Shown here piece after piece: positions 6,864 through 13,309 of a DNA stretch of 14,076 nucleotides. Position numbers and translations under genes: made by a program. This DNA comes from Bacillota bacterium (GTDB lineage: Bacteria > Bacillota > Clostridia > Oscillospirales > Ruminococcaceae). Numbering within the stretch: position 1 is the stretch's first letter; each line of letters begins with the position of its first letter. The stretch lies in contig JAEXZK010000268.1 in assembly GCA_023451415.1 (NCBI GenBank), positions 1-14,076 of the forward strand, given 5' to 3'. The notes below the pieces were generated by a model. It had not been told where the DNA came from, ran no database searches, and saw only the letters and a list, made by a program, of their open reading frames with translations.

Positions 6864-8192
6864 ATGGCTGAAAACTATCAAAACAACCAGAATAACCAGA
6901 ACGTTCAGTGGAACGGCGGCGAATATCGCTCCACCCCGGCCGGCGGGCAGCCCTCCGGCGGCAGCACCGGCAACGGTTACAATGAGATCCCCGGCCAGTT
7001 CCAGTACCTCTTCCAGGGCGGCCCCGCCCCTGAGCAGACGCCCCCCGAGCCCTCCAGGAAGCCCAAGCGCTCCCACAGCCGCCGCGGCGCCCGCACAGCC
7101 CTGCTGGTGGCGGCGTGCATGGTCCTTTCGGTGGGTGCCGGCTTTGGCGGAGGATGGGCGGCCACCCGTTACATGGGCGGCGGTTCCACGGTGCTCTACC
7201 AGGCTGTCCCCGGAGAGGGCGGCAGCTCCCTGACCGGCACCGCTTCCAGCTCCGGCGGGCTGTCGGTGGCCGACGTGGTGTCCAACGTCTCCTCCTCCGT
7301 GGTGGAGATCACCACCGAATCCCTGGCCACCAGCAACTTCCTCCAGCAGTATGTTACCTCCGGCGCGGGCAGCGGCGTCATCCTTTCCACCGACGGCTAC
7401 ATCGTCACCAACAACCATGTTGTCAGCGGCGCCAGCAAGATCACCGTCACCACCAAGGACGGCCAGAGCTACAACGCCACCCTCATCGGCACCGACTCCA
7501 AAACCGATCTCGCCGTGCTGAAGGTGGAGGCCGAGGGCCTGAACGCCGCCGTCCTGGGAGACTCCGACGCGCTCCAGGTGGGCGAGGACGCCATTGTCAT
7601 CGGCAACCCTCTGGGCCAGCTGGGCGGCACTGTCACCAACGGCATCATCAGCGCCAAGAGCCGCGACGTCACCATTGACGGCGAGACCATGAGCCTCCTC
7701 CAGACCAATGCGGCCGTCAACCCCGGCAACTCCGGCGGCGGGCTTTTTGACCGCAGCGGCAACCTGGTGGGCGTCATCAACGCCAAATCCTCCGGCTCCG
7801 ACGTGGAGGGCCTGGGCTTCGCCATCCCCATCAACACCGCCCGGCCCGTCATCGAGGACCTGATCAGCAAAGGCTACGTCTCCGGACGGCCCTCCATGGG
7901 CGTCACCATTGTGGATATCCTGGACTTCCAGACCGCCATGCGTTACCAGGTCAACCGCCTGGGCGTTTATATCCGGGATGTTAACCCCGGCTCCGGCGCC
8001 GAGGCCGCGGGCCTGAAGAGCGGCGACTATGTCCTCACCGCCGACGGCTCCGAGGTTGCATCTTCCGCAGACCTCAAGGCTGCCGTGGACGCCCACGAGG
8101 TGGGCGAAGCGGTCCAGCTTACCATCCTCCGGGGCGGCTCCGTCATCGACGTGTCCGTCACACTGGGCGAATATGCTCCCGCTGAGGCGTAA
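6864..8192 (+). CDS. htrA: HtrA/DegP-like membrane-anchored trypsin-like serine protease with PDZ domain
   Basis: The protein is 442 residues. About 75 cytoplasmic residues, Asn/Gln-rich at the very N-terminus (ENYQNNQNNQNVQ) and then Pro/Gly-rich and basic, lead to one membrane segment (about 77-99). A Gly/Ser linker follows, then a chymotrypsin-fold protease. The catalytic triad is His185 in TNNHVV, Asp215 in KTDLAVLKV and Ser290 in NPGNSGGGLF. All three are intact, so it should be active. A single PDZ domain covers about 345-435. HtrA proteins of this topology degrade or refold damaged exported proteins at the outer face of the membrane and are usually induced by envelope stress. The start is fixed by AAGGGAGG eight bases upstream. 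It stands alone, divergent from livJ. Confidence 0.95.
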   Translation: MAENYQNNQNNQNVQWNGGEYRSTPAGGQPSGGSTGNGYNEIPGQFQYLFQGGPAPEQTPPEPSRKPKRSHSRRGARTALLVAACMVLSVGAGFGGGWAATRYMGGGSTVLYQAVPGEGGSSLTGTASSSGGLSVADVVSNVSSSVVEITTESLATSNFLQQYVTSGAGSGVILSTDGYIVTNNHVVSGASKITVTTKDGQSYNATLIGTDSKTDLAVLKVEAEGLNAAVLGDSDALQVGEDAIVIGNPLGQLGGTVTNGIISAKSRDVTIDGETMSLLQTNAAVNPGNSGGGLFDRSGNLVGVINAKSSGSDVEGLGFAIPINTARPVIEDLISKGYVSGRPSMGVTIVDILDFQTAMRYQVNRLGVYIRDVNPGSGAEAAGLKSGDYVLTADGSEVASSADLKAAVDAHEVGEAVQLTILRGGSVIDVSVTLGEYAPAEA

Positions 8193-8240
8193 AAGCCCGG
8201 CGGAATGACCTGCCTTCCTCTTTCCTCATTTCTTCATATA

Positions 8241-8288
8241 CTGTAACGCCCGCCGGGTGGACGGAACACCGGCCCGGCGGGCGTACAG
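8241..8288 (+). repeat. Long GC-rich hairpin in the HtrA 3' region
   Basis: CTGTA-A-CGCCCGCCGGG (8241-8257) pairs with CCCGGCGGGCG-TACAG (8273-8288). This gives 16 base pairs with a single bulged A around a 15-base loop. No U-tract follows directly, so it is probably not itself a terminator. It may protect the 3' end of the htrA mRNA or assist the terminator 12 bases further on. Confidence 0.6.
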
Positions 8289-8300
8289 GCCAAACCTTGA

Positions 8301-8324
8301 CCGCCTCATAGGGCGGCTTTTTTG
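8301..8324 (+). terminator. Intrinsic terminator downstream of htrA
   Basis: CCGCCT (8301-8306) pairs with GGGCGG (8311-8316) around a 4-base loop and is followed by CTTTTTTGTTGTTG. It lies between htrA and the separate promoter of the Nudix gene. Confidence 0.75.
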
Positions 8325-8327
8325 TTG

Positions 8328-8355
8328 TTGCCCGGCTTTTCTTTTGTGCTATAAT
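8328..8355 (+). promoter_or_regulatory. Promoter of the Nudix hydrolase gene (extended -10)
   Basis: TTGCCC (8328-8333) is followed after 16 bases by a perfect TATAAT (8350-8355). TGC sits directly upstream of the -10, making an extended -10 element. Transcription is expected to start near 8362, about 26 bases before the ATG. Confidence 0.75.
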
Positions 8356-8387
8356 GGGGGCAGATCAAAAGGAAAGAGGCGGTTGGG

Positions 8388-8957
8388 ATGGCAGACTTCT
8401 TGAGGCAGCTGGAGGAATTTGTTCCACGAACCCCCGGCGAAGCCGGGGACAGGCAACTGATACTCCAGTGTATCCGCGCCTTTGGCGCCCGGGCCGTCCT
8501 CTCCCGGTGCTGTCTGGCTGCCCATATCACCGCTTCGGGCTATGTGATGGACCCCAGCCGCACCCAAGTGCTCATGGCCCATCACAATATTTATAAAACC
8601 TGGTCCTGGACCGGAGGGCATGCGGACGGGGAACGGGATCTGCTGTCCGTTGCCCTCCGGGAGGTACGGGAGGAAACCGGTATCCGGACACTTATCCCCT
8701 TGGGGGAGGCCCCGGCCTCCGTGGAGGTTCTCACTGTCCAAAGCCACTGGAAGCGGGGGGCTTACGTCCCCTCCCACCTCCATCTCAACTTCACCTATCT
8801 GATGGAGGCGCCGCCGGATCAGCCCCTCGCCAGCCGCCCCGGCGAAAATTCCGCCGTGGGCTGGCTCCCGGCTGACCGCCTGGGGGAGTTTTGCAACGAG
8901 CCCTTTATGGAGGAGCTTTACAACAAACTCACCTCCTACGCCCAGGAACGAAAGTAA
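8388..8957 (+). CDS. Nudix family hydrolase
   Basis: The protein is 189 residues. Nudix enzymes hydrolyse a nucleoside diphosphate linked to another group, using a divalent metal held by the Nudix helix. The helix is at about 77-99: GGHADGERDLL followed by REVREETGI, with the metal-binding REVxEExG core intact (R91, E92, E95, E96, G98). Spacing between the first Gly, the first Glu and the RE pair is 4 and 8 rather than the textbook 5 and 7, a variant seen in the 'GGHADG' subgroup of ADP-ribose/NUDIX-like proteins. About 50 residues precede the beta-strand core, and the extra N-terminal helix region has no recognised motif. The substrate cannot be assigned. The start follows AAAGAGGCGG; the previous ATG (8354) lies within the -10 box. 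It is probably a single-gene transcript. Confidence 0.9.
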   Translation: MADFLRQLEEFVPRTPGEAGDRQLILQCIRAFGARAVLSRCCLAAHITASGYVMDPSRTQVLMAHHNIYKTWSWTGGHADGERDLLSVALREVREETGIRTLIPLGEAPASVEVLTVQSHWKRGAYVPSHLHLNFTYLMEAPPDQPLASRPGENSAVGWLPADRLGEFCNEPFMEELYNKLTSYAQERK

Positions 8958-8992
8958 AACCAAGAGCCCCGCAGCTGCGGGGCTCTTGGTTT
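8957..8992. terminator. 36-bp perfect palindrome at the end of the Nudix gene
   Basis: AAACCAAGAGCCCCGCAG is followed directly by its exact reverse complement, with no spacer. The palindrome begins on the last base of the Nudix TAA stop. It forms a long GC-cored hairpin with A/T-rich ends and a short TTT on each strand, so it probably works as a bidirectional terminator. The U-tail is weak and the perfect symmetry is unusual. Confidence 0.65.
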
Positions 8993-9005
8993 GCCGGGAC
9001 GCGGG

Positions 9006-9174
9006 CAGGCAAAAGTTATTGGGACGCGTGGGGGACTGCGCCACGCTTGTGGCTGTCTGCGCAATCCGGCTCCGGCGGCACACCATCTGGGTCTGACAGG
9101 CAAAATTGGTTGGGACGCGTGGGGGGACTGGTGCTGCGCTTATCACTTTGTGCGCGACCCGGCACCGGCGGCCC
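9006..9174. repeat. Degenerate 91-bp tandem repeat, two copies
   Basis: Copy A begins CAGGCAAAAGTT at 9006 and copy B begins CAGGCAAAATTG at 9097. Both continue with TTGGGACGCGTGG or near, five or six G then ACTG, CGCTT, TGCGC, and CCGGC-N-CCGGCGGC. They stay alignable for about 77 bases. Extra GGGACGCG at 8996-9003 may be a decayed third copy. The copies differ by single-base indels that would change reading frame, which argues against coding. The spacer from 8993 to 9228 otherwise shows only the small palindrome CCTTATAAGG (9201-9210). I do not recognise the element. Confidence 0.7.
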
Positions 9175-9228
9175 CGTCCCCGGAACCAGCACCCGCTTGG
9201 CCTTATAAGGAATATCCGCCGCGGACGG

Positions 9229-9471
9229 CTATTTTATTTCCTGCTCCAGGGCATCAAATTCCGGGGTGCTGAAGAATTCCCCCAAGGTCATGTCCACACC
9301 ATCACACAGCTTTTTAATGGTGACAGCCCCAGGATTTTGGCTTTCTCCCAGCAAAATGCTTTTAACCGTGGCTTGCGGCACACCGGAAAGATTGGCAAGG
9401 CCGTTGGGGGTAATCCCTCTTTCCCTGCAAATTTGCCTGATACGGAAAACGATTGCTTCTCTTGTGTCCAC
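9229..9471 (-). CDS. Small Xre-family helix-turn-helix transcriptional regulator
   Basis: The protein is 80 residues and almost entirely one DNA-binding domain. A helix-turn-helix of the lambda-Cro/Xre type spans about residues 9-63: ICRERGITPNGLANLSGV, then PQATVKSILLGES and VTIKKLCDGVDMTLGEFF. No effector domain is present. The start is GTG (9471-9469), supported by the strong site GGGAGGTGA seven bases upstream. The gene faces away from a 76-residue protein, and the spacer between them carries four copies of TCACTAA in both orientations. The likely role is autorepression and control of its divergent partner. No clear terminator follows; the 91-bp repeat does. Confidence 0.9.
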   Translation of the reverse strand: MDTREAIVFRIRQICRERGITPNGLANLSGVPQATVKSILLGESQNPGAVTIKKLCDGVDMTLGEFFSTPEFDALEQEIK

Positions 9472-9499
9472 GGCCTCACCTCCCAGTTGATTTAATGTT

Positions 9500-9575
9500 A
9501 TATCACTAACAATTGTTATGTTAGTGATATTTCACTAATCAAAAATTATGTGCTATCATAGTTACAAATCACTAA
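9500..9575. promoter_or_regulatory. Operator array between the Xre regulator and its divergent partner
   Basis: A perfect 11-bp inverted repeat, ATATCACTAAC (9500-9510) and GTTAGTGATAT (9520-9530), flanks a 9-base spacer. Two more TCACTAA half-sites lie at 9532-9538 and 9569-9575. The third half-site overlaps the -35 of the plus-strand promoter; the fourth abuts the GGAGG of the small gene. Binding could block both transcription and, indirectly, translation initiation. Confidence 0.75.
9531..9559 (+). promoter_or_regulatory. Promoter of the small Xre-divergent gene
   Basis: TTCACT (9531-9536) and TATCAT (9554-9559) are 17 bases apart, with TGC directly upstream of the -10 as an extended element. 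The -35 overlaps an Xre half-site. Confidence 0.6.
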
Positions 9576-9586
9576 TGGAGGTTTGT

Positions 9587-9817
9587 ATGATGGACATGCA
9601 CACCATTTTGGAGGAGACCGCCCGCAGGGAGGGCGTCACGCCGCAGGAGGTGGAACGCGAGATGACCGCGCTTGTGGACGACCTGTGGTCCGGGAAGGAC
9701 GCCGGCTCTGAGGCCGAAGCCATCCGCCGGGAGCTTTTTCCCAACGGCAAGCCCCGGCTTGAAGAATTCCTGGCTGTCCTGGCTGCCGCCGTTTATGACC
9801 CCAACGCCAAAGCCTAG
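9587..9817 (+). CDS. Small conserved-looking protein divergent from the Xre regulator
   Basis: The protein is 76 residues from the ATG at 9587, chosen because GGAGG lies five bases upstream (9577-9581); an adjacent in-frame ATG at 9590 fits equally well. Starting further upstream at 9548 would put the start inside the promoter. It has no signal peptide or membrane segment. It looks all-helical and acidic: HTILEETARREGVTPQEVER, then a Glu/Ala-rich middle, then FPNGKPRLEEFLAVLA. The combination of 'EGVTPQEVEREM' and 'GK....EEFL' recalls short Clostridia proteins annotated as Spo0A C-terminal-domain-like, but this is a recollection and not shown here. Function unknown. Context suggests it is controlled by the neighbouring Xre protein. 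Confidence 0.75.
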   Translation: MMDMHTILEETARREGVTPQEVEREMTALVDDLWSGKDAGSEAEAIRRELFPNGKPRLEEFLAVLAAAVYDPNAKA

Positions 9818-9824
9818 CTTCCAA

Positions 9825-9869
9825 AAAAGAAGGCGCCGCCCCTGTTCAGTGGGGGCAACGCCTTCTTTT
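9825..9869. terminator. Bidirectional terminator between the small gene and the TRAP permease gene
   Basis: AAAAGAAGGCG (9825-9835) pairs perfectly with CGCCTTCTTTT (9859-9869), and the inner segments CCCC and GGGG pair further. On the minus strand the stem ends in TTCTTTTTT, a strong tail. On the plus strand it ends in TTCTTTTC. It serves both convergent genes. The 100 bases from here to the permease stop show nothing else clear. Confidence 0.85.
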
Positions 9870-9970
9870 CGGTTGTCGGGTCTGTACGCCTTGGATCTGC
9901 TCCGACGCACAGCCTCTGTATTTTGAGCAACAGCGCCTGGGGGAGAGCTTCCGCAGGCACGGGGGCCTTT

Positions 9971-12145
9971 TTAGAGTGCTTCGGACTTGATGACTTCTTC
10001 CGCACGGTGGTGGACAACAGCCTTTCTCTCCTCTACCTTTTGCAGCAGGAAGACAGCGGCAATGCCGCCAAAGCCGATGAGGTCGGTGACCAGCCCGGGG
10101 TAGATAAGCATCAGCCCACAGATAACGCACAGGACCCGCTGCCAGCCGGCCAAATGCCGCAGCATAAAGCCCTCCAGGCCGGCGGAAACGCCAAACATCC
10201 CAATGACGGAAGTGACACAGATTAAAATCACATCCACAGGGGTGGTGTTGATAAACAGCATGGCCGGATTCAGGGCAAAGATATAGGGGACGATAAAAGC
10301 TGCAATGGCCAGGCGCGAGGCGGTCAGGCCCGTCTGCATGGGGTTGGATTTGGCGATGGCCGCGCCGGCATAGGCCGCCAAGGCCACCGGAGGAGTGATG
10401 TCAGCCACAATGCCAAAATAGAAGACGAACATATAGGCAGCGGTGGGCTCGATGCCCATGCCTTTGATGAGGATCGGGGCGCAGGTGATGGCCATAATAA
10501 CAAAGTTGGCGGTAGTGGGGACGCCCATGCCCAGGATGATGCAGGCGATCATAGTCAGGAAGAGGGCAAAGATCTTGACACCGCCGGAGAAGGAGACAAT
10601 AGCGGATATCAGCAGGTTGCCCAGGCCGGTTTTGGTAACCACACCGGCGATGATGCCGGCTACGGCGCAGGCCACTGCCACGGAGAGGGTGTTCCGCGCG
10701 CCGTTTTCCAGGGCCTGGAGAGCGATGGAAAGGTTCATCCGCTGGTTCTTCTCTTTGGTGGAGACCAGGAGGATGAAGGCTGCCACGGCCAGGATGGTGA
10801 TAATGAGCACCAGGTTGGCCCGGCCCACCACCAGGGGGGTGACAAAATAGGCGGCGGCGGCCACCACCGCCATGGAGACGATGCGGACGATCACGGTGAC
10901 GGCGTTTTCATCATGATGGAAGAAGGAAACCACCATGGTGGCCACAATGCCCACAAAAGCCGCCATCTGCATCGTGGAGCCGCTCATCACCAGGGTCACG
11001 AGGATGATCAGGGGGAGCAGCAGGTATCCCTTGGAGAAAAAGAGCTTGTGGAAGACGGGAAGCTCTTCCTTGGGGATGCCCCGGAGGCCCAGCTTTTTGG
11101 CCTCCAGATGGACCATCAGGAAGATGCCGGTAAAATAGAGGAAGGCGGGGAGGATGGCCTGGACGGCCACGGTGGAATAGGGGACGCCGATGAATTCCGC
11201 CATCAGGAAGGCGGCGGCTCCCATGATGGGGGGCATGATCTGTCCGCCGGTGGAGGCGGCGGCCTCTACCGCGCCTGCGAACTCCGGCTTATAGCCCAGC
11301 CGCTTCATCATCGGGATGGTGATGGAGCCGGAGCCCACGGTGTTGGCCACCGAGGAGCCGGAGGCCATGCCCTCCAGGGCGCTGGCGATGACGGCCACCT
11401 TGGCGGGGCCGCCGCAGGAGCGGCCGGCGATGGAGTTGGCAATCTGGATAAAGAAATCGGCGATGCCGGAAATCTCCAAAAAAGCGCCAAAGAGGATGAA
11501 TATCACAATATAGGTGGAGCAGACGCTGGTGGGCGTCCCCAAGATTCCGGTGTCGGTGTAAAACAGGGTGTAGACCACCTGCTTCAGGTTGAGCCCGGCA
11601 AAAAAAGCATAAGCGATAAAACCAGCCGCAACACAGAGGATGGGGATACCCGTGACCCGGCGGCAGGCCTCAAAGAGGACCAGAATGCCTATGACGCCGA
11701 TGATAACCTCCAGCTGGGTAATGCGGGTGGACCGCTGAATAATCGATTTATAGTTGAGGACGTAGTAAAAAAAGCTGGCAAAGCCGGCCAGGCCCAGGAG
11801 GACGTCATACCATGGGATATAATTGACCCGGCGTTTCATGCCCTTCTTGGCGGGGTAAAGGATAAAGGTCAGCAGGATGATGAGGCCGACAAAGGAGGCT
11901 TTCCGGATATGGGTATCCCAAGTGGAAAGCAGGTTCATATAAAGAATATAAAAGGAGAAGGCAATCAGGATGGCGCTGACCGCCCTGGCAGGAAGGCCGC
12001 TGTAGGACCTGGTGTTTGATTCCCGGTCATACTTTTCCATCACTGCCTGGACATCCGCCTGGAAGTCGGCGGCGCTGTCCATGGGGGCCGGTGCGGCGGC
12101 TGGTGCGGAAGCCTTCGCCTTGGGGTGCTTCTGGAACAAGGACAT
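9971..12145 (-). CDS. TRAP transporter fused permease (4TM/12TM, DctQ-DctM fusion, TAXI type)
   Basis: This is a 724-residue multi-spanning membrane protein. TRAP transporters are secondary importers driven by an ion gradient and fed by an extracellular binding protein. In the TAXI subgroup the small (DctQ) and large (DctM) membrane subunits are commonly fused, as here. After a cytoplasmic Ala/Pro-rich N-terminus of about 50 residues come the small-subunit helices. The large-subunit core follows, with its glycine-rich landmark at about 258-320 (EGMASGSSVANTVGSGSITI, then EAAASTGGQIMPPIMGAAAF). GMGVPTTANFVI and ITPPVALAAYAGAAIA lie in the second half. The start follows AGAGAGG seven bases upstream. 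The cognate TAXI binding protein is encoded just upstream, separated by a hairpin. The substrate is unknown; dicarboxylates and glutamate-like compounds are known for some relatives. Confidence 0.94.
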   Translation of the reverse strand: MSLFQKHPKAKASAPAAAPAPMDSAADFQADVQAVMEKYDRESNTRSYSGLPARAVSAILIAFSFYILYMNLLSTWDTHIRKASFVGLIILLTFILYPAKKGMKRRVNYIPWYDVLLGLAGFASFFYYVLNYKSIIQRSTRITQLEVIIGVIGILVLFEACRRVTGIPILCVAAGFIAYAFFAGLNLKQVVYTLFYTDTGILGTPTSVCSTYIVIFILFGAFLEISGIADFFIQIANSIAGRSCGGPAKVAVIASALEGMASGSSVANTVGSGSITIPMMKRLGYKPEFAGAVEAAASTGGQIMPPIMGAAAFLMAEFIGVPYSTVAVQAILPAFLYFTGIFLMVHLEAKKLGLRGIPKEELPVFHKLFFSKGYLLLPLIILVTLVMSGSTMQMAAFVGIVATMVVSFFHHDENAVTVIVRIVSMAVVAAAAYFVTPLVVGRANLVLIITILAVAAFILLVSTKEKNQRMNLSIALQALENGARNTLSVAVACAVAGIIAGVVTKTGLGNLLISAIVSFSGGVKIFALFLTMIACIILGMGVPTTANFVIMAITCAPILIKGMGIEPTAAYMFVFYFGIVADITPPVALAAYAGAAIAKSNPMQTGLTASRLAIAAFIVPYIFALNPAMLFINTTPVDVILICVTSVIGMFGVSAGLEGFMLRHLAGWQRVLCVICGLMLIYPGLVTDLIGFGGIAAVFLLQKVEERKAVVHHRAEEVIKSEAL

Positions 12146-12199
12146 AAACGGACCTCTCTTTCTGCATGAATGGGTGCGCAGCGCTTTGCCGGGCCGTAC

Positions 12200-12250
12200 A
12201 TGGGAAAAATGGCAGATGCACTATTAGTCTGAAATACTGCATCTGCCATT
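12200..12250 (-). terminator. Intercistronic terminator-like hairpin between TAXI subunit and permease
   Basis: AATGGCAGATGCA (12208-12220) and TGCATCTGCCATT (12238-12250) form a perfect 13-bp stem with a 17-base loop. On the minus strand the stem is followed by TTTCCC, and the last stem pairs are A-U, so the run reads ATTTTTCCC. It is probably a partial terminator that lowers permease expression relative to the binding subunit. I see no convincing second promoter before the permease. Confidence 0.72.
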
Positions 12251-12298
12251 GGTGCTTATCAAGCTTTTGTAACAACCCGCGTCAGCCGTTGTGGCAAA

Positions 12299-13309
12299 TT
12301 ATTTCAGGATGCCGATCTCTTTGTAGTACTTTTCGGCACCGGGATGGAAGGGGATGGAGATGCCGTCAACAGCGTAAGCGGCGTCGATGAAGCTGGCCTT
12401 GTCGTGGGTCACGTCATCCTTGTAGTCAAAGATGCCCTTGGTGATGCTGTAAACGAGATCCTCGGGAAGATCGTTGGAAGCGATGAGGGTTGCCTTGACC
12501 GCTACGGTCTTGACATCGGTATCAATGCCGTTGTAGGAGCCGGCGACAACGACGCGCTGGGTGTAGAAGGGGTACTTCTCTATCAGGGCGGCGGCATGCT
12601 CGTCGTCGATCTCCAGGAGGTTGATGCTGTTGGTGGTGGCCAGCTCGGTGACAGCGGTGGTGGGGTCGCCGGCGGTGCAGAAGAAGGCGTCGATGGTGCC
12701 GTTCTTCAGGGCCTCGGCAGAGGCGGAAAAGCTGAGGTTGGTGACCTGGATGTCATCAAAGGACATCCCGTAAGCATCCAGGATCTGGTTGGCGTTAAAC
12801 TCCACGCCGGAGCCGGCATCGCCCACGGATACGATTTTGCCCCGCAGGTCCTCGATGGAGGTGATGTCGGAGGTGGAGATGATCTGGCAGGTCTCAGGAT
12901 AAAGGGCGGCAATCACGGAGAAACCGGTGCAGGCGCCCACAGATTCAAAGAGGTCGGTGCCGGTGTAGCCGTAGTAGGCGACGTCGTTCTGGACGAAGCC
13001 CAGCTGGATCTCCTTGTCCTCGATGGAGATAATGTTGGCCTTGGAGCCGCCGGAGGTCTGGGCAACGATGGAAACCCCGTCCAGCTTGGCGCTGAGGGTG
13101 TTGGCCAGGGTGCCGCCGTAGGCGTAATAGGTGCCGGACTCGCCGCCGGTGCCAAAGGCGAGAGAATCGGGGGCCGCGGCCGCGGAAGAGCCGGAGGATG
13201 CGTCGCTGCCGGGGGCGGCGCTGCTGGGAGCGGAACCGCCGCAGGCGGCCATGGCCAGCATCATGAGGACGACCGTGAGGACAGAGGTAAATTTCAGTAC
13301 TTTTTTCAT
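12299..13309 (-). CDS. TAXI family TRAP transporter solute-binding lipoprotein
   Basis: The protein is 336 residues from the chosen ATG. The signal peptide MKKVLKFTSVLTVVLMMLAMAAC has its lipobox Cys at 23, followed by a Ser/Ala/Gly-rich linker, so the protein is tethered outside the membrane. The binding domain begins LAFGTGGESGTYYAYGGTLA, the hallmark of TAXI (TRAP-associated extracytoplasmic immunogenic) proteins. It continues with QTSGGSKANIISIEDKEIQL, FVQNDVAYY and LRGKIVSVGDAGSGVEFNA. It captures the substrate and hands it to the fused permease encoded downstream. ATG 13309 is chosen over an in-frame ATG at 13387 because AAGGAGG lies nine bases before it and the signal peptide starts there. 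The adjacent divergent sdaAB raises the possibility of an amino acid or related substrate, but that is only context. Confidence 0.94.
   Translation of the reverse strand: MKKVLKFTSVLTVVLMMLAMAACGGSAPSSAAPGSDASSGSSAAAAPDSLAFGTGGESGTYYAYGGTLANTLSAKLDGVSIVAQTSGGSKANIISIEDKEIQLGFVQNDVAYYGYTGTDLFESVGACTGFSVIAALYPETCQIISTSDITSIEDLRGKIVSVGDAGSGVEFNANQILDAYGMSFDDIQVTNLSFSASAEALKNGTIDAFFCTAGDPTTAVTELATTNSINLLEIDDEHAAALIEKYPFYTQRVVVAGSYNGIDTDVKTVAVKATLIASNDLPEDLVYSITKGIFDYKDDVTHDKASFIDAAYAVDGISIPFHPGAEKYYKEIGILK

Noticed and set aside
6669..8096. Long minus-strand open frame (475 codons) opposite htrA
   Set aside because: It is a GC-rich shadow rich in Gly/Ala/Val/Asp with no ribosome site or domain, exactly opposite a protein with an intact catalytic triad.
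8349..9146. Minus-strand open frame covering the Nudix gene and the 91-bp repeat
   Set aside because: It is opposite a clear Nudix box and runs through a palindrome and a non-coding repeat. No start signal was seen.
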